DNA from: Sphingomonas kaistensis
GTDB taxonomy: Bacteria > Pseudomonadota > Alphaproteobacteria > Sphingomonadales > Sphingomonadaceae
Assembly (NCBI RefSeq): GCF_011927725.1
Contig: NZ_JAATJC010000001.1
Location: 1,061,001-1,125,000 of the forward strand
Length of the DNA stretch: 64,000 bases
Direction: 5' to 3'
In this document: positions 56,653 through 64,000 of the stretch, piece after piece
Position numbering within the stretch: the first letter of the stretch is position 1
Layout: every line of letters starts with the position of its first letter
Position numbers and translations under genes: made by a program
The notes under the pieces: generated by a model
What the model was told of the DNA's origin: nothing
Databases searched by the model: none
What the model saw: only the letters and a program-made list of their open reading frames with translations

Positions 56653-56754
56653 GTGACCTGACCTTGCCTGTCAATGAAAGCGGCCGCCCCAAAGGGACAA
56701 GCCGACCAGCCTTTCTTCTGCCCTTTCAATGCGGCGACAATGGGACACTTGGCC

Positions 56755-57435
56755 CTATTGCGGCAGCATCGCGAGCAGATCGTCCGGCGTTCCAGTGGGG
56801 ATCTTTGCCCCCTTCCACATGAATGTCGGTGTTCCGGTGACGCCATTCAAGCGGGCGGTCATGTCGGCGTTGGTGACCCACTGATGGTGGGCGGCGTTCG
56901 ACAGGCACGCGCTCGCCTGCATGGTGGTGAGGCCGTGCTTCTGCGCCAGCGGCAGCAGCCCGGCGGCCTTCGCGAGCGCCCCGGCATGGGAAATCGGACC
57001 GGCCAGCTCGGCTTCGTACAGGGCCGCGCGCGACGTTTCATCGTCGTCGGCGGCCTTGAGCGCGGCCTTGATCTCAGTCTGCTGGGCCATCACCGCCTCG
57101 ATGAAGGCGAGCCGGCGGGCCGGCGCGACGCAGCGGGTCAGGACGGCGGTTGCGCGATCCTGGGGGAAGATCAGGAACGGCCGCCACGCAAAACGCAGCT
57201 TGCCCGCCTTCACCAGCCCGTCGACCCGAGGGAAGATGGCGCCGGCGAACTGGCCGCAGTGCGGGCAGCCATAGCTGGCATATTCGGCCAGCAGGGGCGC
57301 ACCGGCCTTGCCGAAGGTCCAGCCTTCGCCGGTTTCGATCACGGTGACCGGCGACATCTTGGCGGCCGGCTTGGCCGGTGCTGCGGCGACCGGGCCGGCA
57401 AGAAGCAGGGCGAGACCCGCCAGGAGAGCTTTCAT
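56755..57435 (-). CDS. DsbA-family thiol oxidoreductase
   Basis: A 226-residue protein with a signal peptide (about 1-19) and a thioredoxin-like fold containing an inserted helical domain. The active site is Cys57-Pro-His-Cys60 (YGCPHCGQF), the DsbA form, and a cis-Pro loop appears in GVTGTPTFM near residue 205. It may introduce disulfides or reduce them in the periplasm. The ATG chosen gives the signal peptide. It lies just upstream of lptG without overlap. Confidence 0.9.
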   Translation of the reverse strand: MKALLAGLALLLAGPVAAAPAKPAAKMSPVTVIETGEGWTFGKAGAPLLAEYASYGCPHCGQFAGAIFPRVDGLVKAGKLRFAWRPFLIFPQDRATAVLTRCVAPARRLAFIEAVMAQQTEIKAALKAADDDETSRAALYEAELAGPISHAGALAKAAGLLPLAQKHGLTTMQASACLSNAAHHQWVTNADMTARLNGVTGTPTFMWKGAKIPTGTPDDLLAMLPQ

Positions 57436-57473
57436 GGGCTTTATTGTCCAGCGTTTACAAGAGGTTGGCAAGA

Positions 57474-58571
57474 TCATTCCTCGGACCGAACGAGGACTGT
57501 CTCGCCGATCAGCAGGAATAGGAGGAACGGCGCCCAGGCGGCGACCAGCGGCGGGTAGGAGCCGATATTGCCTAGCGCGACCGCGAAATTGTCGATTACG
57601 AAGTAAGCGAAGCCGAGTGCCATGCCGACCGCGGCGCGAAGCAGCACCTTGCCCGACCGCGCGAGGCCGAAGGCGGCCATGGCGGCCAGCAGCGGCATCA
57701 GCACCGTCGACAGCGGCTGCGACAATTTGTGCAGCAATCCGGTCTCGGCGGTGGCGGTGTTGACCCCCGCCTGCTTCATTTCGGCGATATTGTCGCTGAG
57801 GGTGGCGAAGTCCTGCGCATCGGGATCGACCTTGGCGAGGGTGAAGCGCTGCGGCTCGACGCCTTCCATGACCCGCATGGTCGGGCGCTTCAGGACCGCG
57901 TTCATCGCCGAATCGTAGATGCTGACGTCCTCGAGCAGCCAGCCGTTGCCGTCGGGCCTTGCCCGCTCCGCGTTGATCAGGCGCGCAACCGTGATGTCCT
58001 GGCGCTCGACCAGTAGGAATTTCTGGATCCGGACGCCGGTGCCGCGGCCGGTCACCAGCTGGGCGTGGGCGTAATCGTCGCCGGCGGTGACCCAGATATC
58101 GCTCAGGATCCCGCTGTCGGGCGGGACGGGGCGGTAATCATTGTCGCTCCATGCACTGAGCTGGCGGCTGCCCTTCACCACCACCAGTTCGTTGAAGGCG
58201 AACGACAGGCCGGCAAGCGCGATGCTGGCACCGATCAGCGGGGCAAGCAGCTGGTGGGCGGACAGGCCCGCCGCCTTCATCGCCACCACCTCGCTGTTGG
58301 AATTGAGCGTGGTGAAGGTGATCAGCGCGCCGAGCAGGAAGGAGAACGGAAAGGCGAAGGAGATGAGCTGGGGAAAGCGATAGCCGACGTAGCGCCACAG
58401 CTCGGCCTCGCCATTGCCGGTCACGGCCAGGATCTTGCCCGATTCCGATAGCAGGTTGAGCATCATCAGCACCAGGCTGAGCGACAGCAGCACCGCCAGG
58501 CTGCGCGACACGTACAACCACACCGTATAGCGGGCGAGCCGCCACGAGGGCACGAAGTTGAGGTTGATCAT
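57474..58571 (-). CDS. lptG: LPS export ABC transporter permease LptG
   Basis: LptG with LptF forms the inner-membrane gate of the LptB2FGC lipid exporter. The 365-residue protein has six helices in two groups with a periplasmic jellyroll-like domain (about residues 130-270). The start is MINLNFVPSWRLARYT and the ATG overlaps the lptF stop (ATGA). Sphingomonads are thought to have little or no classical LPS and to carry glycosphingolipids instead, so the cargo here may be a sphingolipid. LptA, LptB and LptC are not in the window. Confidence 0.93.
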   Translation of the reverse strand: MINLNFVPSWRLARYTVWLYVSRSLAVLLSLSLVLMMLNLLSESGKILAVTGNGEAELWRYVGYRFPQLISFAFPFSFLLGALITFTTLNSNSEVVAMKAAGLSAHQLLAPLIGASIALAGLSFAFNELVVVKGSRQLSAWSDNDYRPVPPDSGILSDIWVTAGDDYAHAQLVTGRGTGVRIQKFLLVERQDITVARLINAERARPDGNGWLLEDVSIYDSAMNAVLKRPTMRVMEGVEPQRFTLAKVDPDAQDFATLSDNIAEMKQAGVNTATAETGLLHKLSQPLSTVLMPLLAAMAAFGLARSGKVLLRAAVGMALGFAYFVIDNFAVALGNIGSYPPLVAAWAPFLLFLLIGETVLVRSEE

Positions 58572-59776
58572 GCGGCGCGGCTCAGGCGGCGGCGGCGGGG
58601 ATTGGGCAGCAAGCGCTTGATATAGCCCCACAGCTTCGCGCCGCCGCGTTCCAGCGCGCCGATCGGCTGGCCGCCGGGCTTGGTCGCAAGCGTCAGGTAC
58701 ATCCACAGGATCAGCCCGGCGAACAGCAGGAAGGGCACGTACATCACCAGTTCCACCGGGAAATCGCCACGCGCACCGGCGTCCTCGGCCCATTGGTTGA
58801 TCTTGTGATAAGCGACCACCATCACGATCCCGATGAAGATGCCGAGGCTCGAGCTGGAGCGCTTGGGCGGCACCGCCAGCGCCACTGCGAGCATTGGCAG
58901 AAGCAGCATCAGGATCACCTCGACCAGCCGGAAATGAAGGTTCGCCCGGGCCGCGAGATTGGCCTCCCCGGTCGCTCCGCCACCATAGCTGGCGCGGATG
59001 ATTTCGGGCAGGGTCATCTCCTCCGCATCGTCCTGGGCACGGGCCCGGAAACTGTCGACCCGGGGCAGCTTGATCGGCAGGTCGTAGCTCTGGAAGCCGA
59101 GCGTGCGCGGAGTGGTGAAGTTGGGGTTCTGCTGGATCAGGCGTCCCCGTTCCAACCGCAGCAGGATGGTGTCGGGATCGTCGGTGGCGAGGAACCGGCC
59201 CTGCGAGGCGGTGGCGACGATCCCGCCGCCCTTCTGGTCGTCGGCCTGCACGAACAGCCCCATCAACTGGGTGCCGCCCTTTTCGCTGCGGTCGATTCGG
59301 ATGGTGAAGCGCTTGGACAGGGTGTTGAACTCGCCCACCTGCAGGCTCGCGCCAAGCGCGCCCGAGCGAAGGTCGAAGCGCAGCCGCTCGTAACCGTAAT
59401 GGGTCCACGGCTGCAGCCAGCCGACCAGGAACAGGTTCAGCGCGGCAAGCACCACCGCATAGGCCATCGGCACCCGCAGCAGGCGGCCGAAGCTGGTCCC
59501 GACCCCGCGCAGCGCATCGAGCTCGCTCGACGTGGCGAGGCCGCGGAAGGCAAGCAGGATGCCGAGCATCAGTCCGATCGGAATGCCGAGCGCGAAATAT
59601 TCGGGCAGCAGGTTGGCCAGCATCCGCCACACCACGCTGACCGGACCGCCCAGGTTGATCACGAAATCGACCAGCCGCAGCATCTTGTCGAGCACGAGCA
59701 GCATCGCCGCCAGGATCAGCGTGCCGGCAAGCGGAATGGCGATCGCCTTGGCTATGTATCGGTCGATGAGTGGCAT
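58568..59776 (-). CDS. lptF: LPS export ABC transporter permease LptF
   Basis: The partner of LptG, 402 residues. It starts MPLIDRYIAKAIAIPLAGTL, has three helices in the N-terminal third, a periplasmic domain (about residues 130-290) with FTIRIDRSEKGGTQLMGLFV, and three helices in the C-terminal third. A basic C-terminal tail (NPRRRRLSRAA) is cytoplasmic. The gene diverges from the lipid kinase gene across 238 bases, so the exporter and the sphingolipid genes may share a control region. Its end overlaps the lptG start. Confidence 0.93.
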   Translation of the reverse strand: MPLIDRYIAKAIAIPLAGTLILAAMLLVLDKMLRLVDFVINLGGPVSVVWRMLANLLPEYFALGIPIGLMLGILLAFRGLATSSELDALRGVGTSFGRLLRVPMAYAVVLAALNLFLVGWLQPWTHYGYERLRFDLRSGALGASLQVGEFNTLSKRFTIRIDRSEKGGTQLMGLFVQADDQKGGGIVATASQGRFLATDDPDTILLRLERGRLIQQNPNFTTPRTLGFQSYDLPIKLPRVDSFRARAQDDAEEMTLPEIIRASYGGGATGEANLAARANLHFRLVEVILMLLLPMLAVALAVPPKRSSSSLGIFIGIVMVVAYHKINQWAEDAGARGDFPVELVMYVPFLLFAGLILWMYLTLATKPGGQPIGALERGGAKLWGYIKRLLPNPRRRRLSRAA

Positions 59777-60014
59777 GAGCTTCCGGGTCCGCCCCTCAAC
59801 ACCATGATTTGGCCGCAAAGCAAGCGCAACGAGACAATTGTTCGTGTTCCCGCCTGGCGCCCGCTTCCTGAAGCGGAGCTGACAATCGGGCAATTCGAAC
59901 GATCTGGATGCCGAGGAAAGTGACAGAAATGCGCAGCCTTCCCCACACAGTCTTGCCGCGAAAGGCAGCTGCGTCGGCGCGCCCGGAAGCTCGCTACGGA
60001 GGCTTTGTCCGCTG
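59777..60014. other. Divergent promoter region between lptF and the lipid kinase
   Basis: 238 bases with no gene. It must hold both promoters, but I could not assign -35 and -10 boxes with confidence. Confidence 0.5.
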
Positions 60015-60983
60015 ATGGGCAAGGCTCGGATCGCACTCCTCAGCAACCCCCGCTCCACCGGCAATATCTCGCAGCTCCCACGCATCCGGGAGTTCTGTGC
60101 CGAGCATCCCGACATCTTCCATTACGAGGTCGAGCGGGCCGACCAGGTCGGCGAGGCGCTCAAGACCATCGCCCTGGTCCGGCCCAAGGTGCTGGTCATC
60201 AATGGCGGCGACGGGACGGTCCAGGCGGCGCTGACCGAGCTGGTCAACGGAAGCCATTTCGGCGACGACCTACCGCCGGTGGCGGTGCTTCCCAACGGCA
60301 AGACCAACCTCATCGCGCTCGACCTCGGCGCCCAGGGCAATCCGCTCGAGGCGCTGCGCCGCCTGCTCGAACTCGCGCGGGGTGACCTCGAAAGCCACCT
60401 CGTTGCGCGTGAATTGATCGCGCTGACCAGCGCCAAGCGGCCGCTGCCGGCGATCGGCATGTTCCTGGGCGGCGCGGGTCTCGCCGACACGATGCTCTAT
60501 TGCCGCGAGAAGATCTATCCGCTCGGCCTTCCGAACGGGGTCAGCCACGTGATTGCCGCGATCGCAGTTCTGCTTGCGCTGCTCGGCCTGACCGGGCGAT
60601 TCCTGCCGGCAAGCCCCGAGCATATCGTGGTCAAAGTTCGCCGCCACGGGATCCTGCGCGGCCGGTTCGGCCTGCTTGCCGTGACCACGCTCGAACGGCT
60701 GCTGCTGGGGGGCGAGGTCAAGACCGCGCGCACCGGCTCGCTCAAGCTGCTTGCGGTCGAACATCGTTCGAGTTCGATGCTGCGCGGGCTGTTCGCAGCG
60801 ATCGGCGGCAAGCTGGGCCACAAGAAGCTGGCCGGCGTCCACCTCGAGGAAGCCGACGAAATCTCGATCGAGGGCGACCGCTCGTCGGTATTCCTCGACG
60901 GCGAGATGTTCCAGGCGGGGATCGGCGACCCGATCATGCTGACCCGCGCCGCGCCCCTGTCCTTTGTCCGGCTCGCCGCCTGA
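60015..60983 (+). CDS. Lipid kinase of the diacylglycerol/ceramide kinase family
   Basis: A 322-residue DAG-kinase-catalytic-domain protein. The GGDGT nucleotide loop is at residues 64-68 (VINGGDGTVQAALTEL), preceded by NPRSTGN near 11-17 and followed by VLPNGKTNLIALDLG near 96-110. The C-terminal half (about 130-322) has the second beta-sandwich-like domain. Because it is close to SPT and ACP, a ceramide kinase like CpgB of Caulobacter is likely. Phosphorylation of diacylglycerol or another lipid remains possible. The next gene follows after 4 bases. Confidence 0.82.
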   Translation: MGKARIALLSNPRSTGNISQLPRIREFCAEHPDIFHYEVERADQVGEALKTIALVRPKVLVINGGDGTVQAALTELVNGSHFGDDLPPVAVLPNGKTNLIALDLGAQGNPLEALRRLLELARGDLESHLVARELIALTSAKRPLPAIGMFLGGAGLADTMLYCREKIYPLGLPNGVSHVIAAIAVLLALLGLTGRFLPASPEHIVVKVRRHGILRGRFGLLAVTTLERLLLGGEVKTARTGSLKLLAVEHRSSSMLRGLFAAIGGKLGHKKLAGVHLEEADEISIEGDRSSVFLDGEMFQAGIGDPIMLTRAAPLSFVRLAA

Positions 60984-60987
60984 GCCC

Positions 60988-61860
60988 ATGGCCGCGCTGC
61001 GCGGCCTGGTGGCGGAGGAGCTTGGCCATGCCGTCGATCCGCGGATCGCGGCGATGGCGGCGGCGATCGCCGCGGCCCATGGTACCGCCTCGCGCGCGGT
61101 GCTGTTCTACGGCTCGTGCCTGCGCGACGTCGCGCTCGAAGGCGCGATGCTCGATTTCTACCTGATCGTGTCGGACTATGCCGAAGCGTATCCGGCGCGC
61201 TGGATGGCGGCCGCCAACCGGCTGATCCCGCCCAACGTCTTTCCCTTCGCGCAGGGCGACCTGATCGCCAAATATGCGGTGCTGAGCGAGGCCGATTTCC
61301 ACCGCCTCAACGGCCCCGAAACCCGCAGCGTGTCGGTGTGGGCCCGGTTCGCGCAGCCGAGCCGGCTGGTCTGGGTCGCCGACGAGGCCGCACGGGAGAA
61401 GGTGGTGGCGGCGGTGTCGCGCGCCGCGCCGACCCTGCTGAGTGCGGCGCTGAGCGCGGTGCCCAACGACCAGCCGCCGCTCGACTTGTGGAAAGCCGCA
61501 TTCGCACTGACCTATTCGGCCGAGCTGCGCGCCGAGAAGAAGGAGCGCGGGGTCAATGTCGTCGACCAGGACCCGCAGCGCTACCTGCGCTTCTTCGGAC
61601 CGGCGATGGCGGCGGCACGGGCCTGTGGGAAGCGTTGCAGCGGATCGTGGAAGCGGCGCCGTGTGGAAGGCAAGCTGCTGTCGGTCGCCCGCCTCGCCAA
61701 GGCCAGCGCGACCTTTGCCGGCGGCGCCGAATATATCGCGTGGAAGATCAATCGCCATGCGGGCACGAAGATCGAGCTGAGCGACTGGCAGAAGAAGCAC
61801 CCGCTGGTCACTGCGGTGACCCTGCTGCCGCGGCTGATCCGCAGTGGCGCGATCCGCTAG
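60988..61860 (+). CDS. Nucleotidyltransferase-fold protein, sphingolipid-cluster associated
   Basis: A 290-residue protein. Its N-terminal part contains YGSCLRDVALEGAMLDFYLI near residues 41-60, which fits the Gly-Ser and Asp strand of a nucleotidyltransferase fold. One of the two metal-ligand aspartates seems replaced by Tyr58. The C-terminal part has an EGKLLSVARLAKASATFAGG helix near 227-246. Such proteins are sometimes annotated as phosphatidate cytidylyltransferase-like. A role in adding a head group to a ceramide phosphate is plausible from the neighbours. A segment near 61620-61668 uses poorer codons in this frame. Its stop shares CTAG with the thioesterase gene. Confidence 0.75.
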   Translation: MAALRGLVAEELGHAVDPRIAAMAAAIAAAHGTASRAVLFYGSCLRDVALEGAMLDFYLIVSDYAEAYPARWMAAANRLIPPNVFPFAQGDLIAKYAVLSEADFHRLNGPETRSVSVWARFAQPSRLVWVADEAAREKVVAAVSRAAPTLLSAALSAVPNDQPPLDLWKAAFALTYSAELRAEKKERGVNVVDQDPQRYLRFFGPAMAAARACGKRCSGSWKRRRVEGKLLSVARLAKASATFAGGAEYIAWKINRHAGTKIELSDWQKKHPLVTAVTLLPRLIRSGAIR

Positions 61861-62243
61861 TCCGCTGCCAACAGGAAGTTGATCCTGGCGCTGGCGATCG
61901 GTGTTGCGCGGTCCTTCTGCCAGGCGAAGGCCTCGACATTGGCGATCCGCGCGCCAAGCCGCTCGATGACGGCGGCGGCATAGGTATCGCGGTCCCGTCC
62001 GCCCAGCAGATAGTCGACCGTCACCGAGATCGGCTTGGGGTGGAGGTCGCGGCCCCGGAGCGCGAGCGACAGTTCGCCATAAGCCGCGAATTCCAGCAGG
62101 CCGGCGATCGCCCCGCCGTGAAGATAGCCGGGGCGCCCGACCACGTCGTCGTGAAAGGGCATCACGAACAGGGTCTGCCCGTCCTCGCCCTGCTCGGTTC
62201 GCAGCTGAAGCAGTTCGGCATAGGGCGGGAGGCTGTCGTTCAT
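61857..62243 (-). CDS. PaaI family hotdog thioesterase
   Basis: A 128-residue single hotdog-fold protein that should hydrolyse an acyl-CoA or acyl-ACP thioester. The PaaI-family GRPGYLHGGAIAGLLEFAAYGELSL stretch (parts near residues 41-65) provides the HGG and active-site Asp/Glu positions. It lies antisense between the nucleotidyltransferase and ACP genes. Its stop shares CTAG with the first. A part in lipid chain release is possible but not shown. The ATG (MNDSLPPY) is the only sensible start. Confidence 0.85.
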   Translation of the reverse strand: MNDSLPPYAELLQLRTEQGEDGQTLFVMPFHDDVVGRPGYLHGGAIAGLLEFAAYGELSLALRGRDLHPKPISVTVDYLLGGRDRDTYAAAVIERLGARIANVEAFAWQKDRATPIASARINFLLAAD

Positions 62244-62322
62244 TGCCGCCGCCCTAGCGCGACCGTGCCCGGATTTCGCCCCCTTGTTGCGCTTAGAGGG
62301 GCAAAACCCTAGCGAGATTGCC

Positions 62323-62571
62323 ATGACCGACCGTGACGAACGAAAGACCCGCATCCACCGCCTGATCGGCGACTTCAACAAGAAGGGCATCGAGGTCGGG
62401 GAAGACACGCGCTTCGCCCAGGACCTCGAATGGGACAGCCTGACGGTGATGGACTTCGTGGCTGCGGTCGAGGACGAGTTCGACATCATCATCACCATGA
62501 ACAGGGCGGCCGAGATCGAAACCGTCGGTGCACTGATCGACGCGGTCGGCGAGCTCGAGGGACAGGCATGA
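62323..62571 (+). CDS. Acyl carrier protein of the sphingolipid pathway
   Basis: An 82-residue acyl carrier protein. Ser39 in LEWDSLTVMDF is the site for the 4'-phosphopantetheine arm, and the acidic helix VEDEFDIIITM follows. Because it overlaps serine palmitoyltransferase (ATGA), it is almost surely the dedicated carrier that presents palmitoyl or a similar chain to SPT, as AcpR does in Caulobacter, rather than the main fatty acid ACP. Its start has no strong ribosome binding site; the ATG chosen gives normal length. Confidence 0.92.
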   Translation: MTDRDERKTRIHRLIGDFNKKGIEVGEDTRFAQDLEWDSLTVMDFVAAVEDEFDIIITMNRAAEIETVGALIDAVGELEGQA

Positions 62572-63827
62572 CCGATCCCGGGATCGCCATGGTCGCCGAG
62601 CCGGGCAAGGCCGCTCCGCGAGGGACCGCCCCCGACCTGTTCGACAAGTTCCAGCCGCTGATCGACCAGCGTGAGGCTCTGCTGTCGACCGGGCTCACCG
62701 ATCCGTTCAACCTCGTCATGGAGCGGGTCGAGAGTCCGACCGTCGCGATCTGCAACGGCAAGCGGACGATCCTACTCGGCACCTATAATTACATGGGTCA
62801 GACGTTCGACCCGCAGGTCCTTGCCGCTGGCCACAAGGCGCTCGACGAATATGGCGCGGGCACGACCGGAAGCCGGGTGCTCAATGGCACCTACCAAGGC
62901 CACCGCGAGTGCGAGGAAGCGCTCAAGCGTTTTTACGACATGGACCATGCGATGGTCTTCTCGACCGGCTACCAGGCCAATCTCGGGATCATCTCGACGG
63001 TGGCGGGGAAGGACGATTACGTCATCCTCGACATCGACAGCCATGCGTCGATCTACGACGGCTGCGCGCTGGGCAACGCCCAGATCGTCGCCTTCCGCCA
63101 CAATGACGTTGAAGCGCTGGAAAAGCGCCTGAAGCGGCTTCCGGCCGAAGCGGGCAAGCTGGTGGTGCTGGAAGGCGTTTATTCGATGCTCGGCGATACC
63201 GCCCCGCTCAAGGAGATGGTCGCCATATCCAAGGCGCATGGCGCGATGGTGCTGGTCGACGAAGCGCATTCGATGGGCTTTATCGGCCCCAACGGTCGCG
63301 GCGTCGCCGAGGAGCAGGGCGTCCTGGACGACGTCGATTTCGTGATCGGTACCTTTTCCAAGTCGGTCGGGACGGTCGGCGGCTTCTGCGTCTCGAATCA
63401 TCCCAAGTTCGAGATCCTGCGGCTGGTCTGCCGCCCCTACGTCTTCACCGCCTCCCTGCCGCCGAGCGTGGTGGCCACTGCCGCCACCTCGATCGACCTG
63501 CTGCGCGGCGCGGCCGACAAGCGGGCGCACCTGTGGGCCAACAGCCGGCGCCTGCACGGCGGCCTCAAGGACCTTGGCTTCACGCTGGGCACCGAAACCC
63601 CGCAGTCGGCGATCATCGCGGTGATCATGCCCGACCTCGAGCGCGGCGCCGCGATGTGGGAAGCGCTGCTGCAGGAAGGGCTGTACGTGAACCTTGCCCG
63701 GCCGCCGGCGACCCCGGCCGGAATGACCCTGCTGCGCTGCTCGCTTTGCGCGCTGCACAGCGAGGAACAGGTCGGCGAGATCCTCGGCATGTTCGAAGCC
63801 GCAGGCAAGCGCGTCGGGGTTATCTAG
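62568..63827 (+). CDS. spt: Serine palmitoyltransferase
   Basis: SPT condenses serine and a fatty acyl thioester to 3-ketodihydrosphingosine, the first step of sphingolipid synthesis, in the cytoplasm. The 419-residue protein is a type I PLP enzyme with the cofactor Lys265 in TFSKSVGTVGG, His159 that stacks on PLP (DSHAS), and Asp231 and His234 in VDEAHS. Those numbers agree with the soluble Sphingomonas paucimobilis enzyme (420 residues, Lys265). Its start overlaps the ACP stop (ATGA). Its end overlaps an S1 protease gene by 8 bases. Confidence 0.96.
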   Translation: MTDPGIAMVAEPGKAAPRGTAPDLFDKFQPLIDQREALLSTGLTDPFNLVMERVESPTVAICNGKRTILLGTYNYMGQTFDPQVLAAGHKALDEYGAGTTGSRVLNGTYQGHRECEEALKRFYDMDHAMVFSTGYQANLGIISTVAGKDDYVILDIDSHASIYDGCALGNAQIVAFRHNDVEALEKRLKRLPAEAGKLVVLEGVYSMLGDTAPLKEMVAISKAHGAMVLVDEAHSMGFIGPNGRGVAEEQGVLDDVDFVIGTFSKSVGTVGGFCVSNHPKFEILRLVCRPYVFTASLPPSVVATAATSIDLLRGAADKRAHLWANSRRLHGGLKDLGFTLGTETPQSAIIAVIMPDLERGAAMWEALLQEGLYVNLARPPATPAGMTLLRCSLCALHSEEQVGEILGMFEAAGKRVGVI

Positions 63828-64000
63828 CCGTCAGCAGCCGCCAGCCGTCAGGCAGGTAATCGACGCTCTGGTAATAGGAAAAGGCGCAGCCGCCGCTGGC
63901 GGTATAGGCGCCGCCCTTGAGCGTGCCGTAGGCGACGGAGCCGAGGAAGATCGGCGCGCCGCTGTCGCCGCGGCGGCATTCGGGGCCACGCATTGTCACC
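63820..64000 (-). CDS. S1 family serine peptidase, C-terminal end (partial)
   Basis: The last 59 codons of a gene that enters from outside the window on the minus strand. The reading frame contains ECRRGDSGAPIF, the catalytic-serine block of chymotrypsin-like (S1) proteases, then a GGCAFSYYQSVDYLP segment ending in WRLLTAR before a TAA stop. The histidine and aspartate of the triad lie outside the window. It shares 8 bases with the end of SPT. The rest of the gene, including any signal peptide, cannot be judged. Confidence 0.7.
   Translation of the reverse strand, partial: VTMRGPECRRGDSGAPIFLGSVAYGTLKGGAYTASGGCAFSYYQSVDYLPDGWRLLTAR

Noticed and set aside
56653..56754. A terminator between the DsbA-like gene and the hydroxylase gene
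   Set aside because: Only a weak 5-bp stem with a long loop could be drawn, although 15 bases (gaaagcggccgcccc) match the edge of the phasin terminator; not enough to call.

Overview
The window is about 64 kb of very GC-rich, densely packed bacterial chromosome. It looks like ordinary core genome of an alphaproteobacterium in the order Sphingomonadales. The pointers are a serine palmitoyltransferase of the Sphingomonas type next to its own acyl carrier protein, the alphaproteobacterial cell-cycle regulator SciP, an Atp12-type ATP synthase assembly factor, a phasin preceded by TGC-N3-GCA sites, a GGAAC-N16-CGTT (EcfG-type) promoter, a subclass B3 metallo-beta-lactamase, and an outer-membrane beta-barrel receptor of the sphingomonad style. 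I saw no rRNA, tRNA, CRISPR array, prophage or insertion sequence.

Layout. 0.1-4.6 kb (+): soluble chemoreceptor, SDR, B3 beta-lactamase, prmA, and a DUF2314 protein boxed in by two palindromic repeats. 4.6-9.7 kb (-): ligA, DUF1697, dienelactone hydrolase, murA, clpS. 9.7-11.2 kb: phasin (-) and gmk (+). 11.2-15.3 kb (-): atp12, small membrane protein, HAD phosphatase, RluA synthase, DUF445 protein. 15.3-19.8 kb (-): RND efflux permease and adaptor. 19.9-20.9 kb: three small GlsB-like membrane proteins. 21-21.6 kb (-): sciP and a weak hypothetical. 21.6-26.8 kb: mnmA and a NUDIX hydrolase (+), then pdxH, a CDF transporter, PhzF and an APC permease (-) with start/stop overlaps throughout. 26.8-30.5 kb (+): J-domain protein, BrkB-like protein, fabI, a secreted DUF2059-like protein. 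30.5-40.3 kb: M20 peptidase, MHS transporter, outer-membrane receptor, purA, alpha/beta hydrolase, S9 peptidase. 40.3-43.4 kb (-): serC-serA with a structured leader and a terminator. 43.4-46 kb (+): M23 peptidase, erpA, xth, PilZ protein. 46-52.5 kb (-): hflK, hflC, degP, a HerA-like ATPase and an acyltransferase-like protein. 52.6-57.4 kb: mrp (+), then pmbA, ubiA, a fatty acid hydroxylase and a DsbA-like protein (-). 57.5-64 kb: lptF-lptG (-), diverging from a sphingolipid-type lipid kinase, a nucleotidyltransferase-like protein, an ACP and serine palmitoyltransferase (+), with a thioesterase and the end of an S1 protease on the minus strand.

How the genes fit together. The most distinctive block is 57.5-63.8 kb. 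Sphingoid-base synthesis (ACP plus SPT) and a probable ceramide or diacylglycerol kinase sit beside the inner-membrane half of the Lpt lipid exporter. This suits an organism whose outer leaflet is built largely from sphingolipids. The envelope theme recurs with murA, degP, hflKC, the RND pump, the M23 peptidase and the outer-membrane receptor. Many neighbouring genes overlap at ATGA, GTGA or TTGA, and several convergent pairs share a CTAG or CTAA tetranucleotide as both stop codons, so the region is compact. Non-coding signals of interest are the serC leader, a hairpin covering the ribosome binding site of the HerA-like ATPase, the phasin operator, the EcfG-type promoter and several dispersed palindromes.
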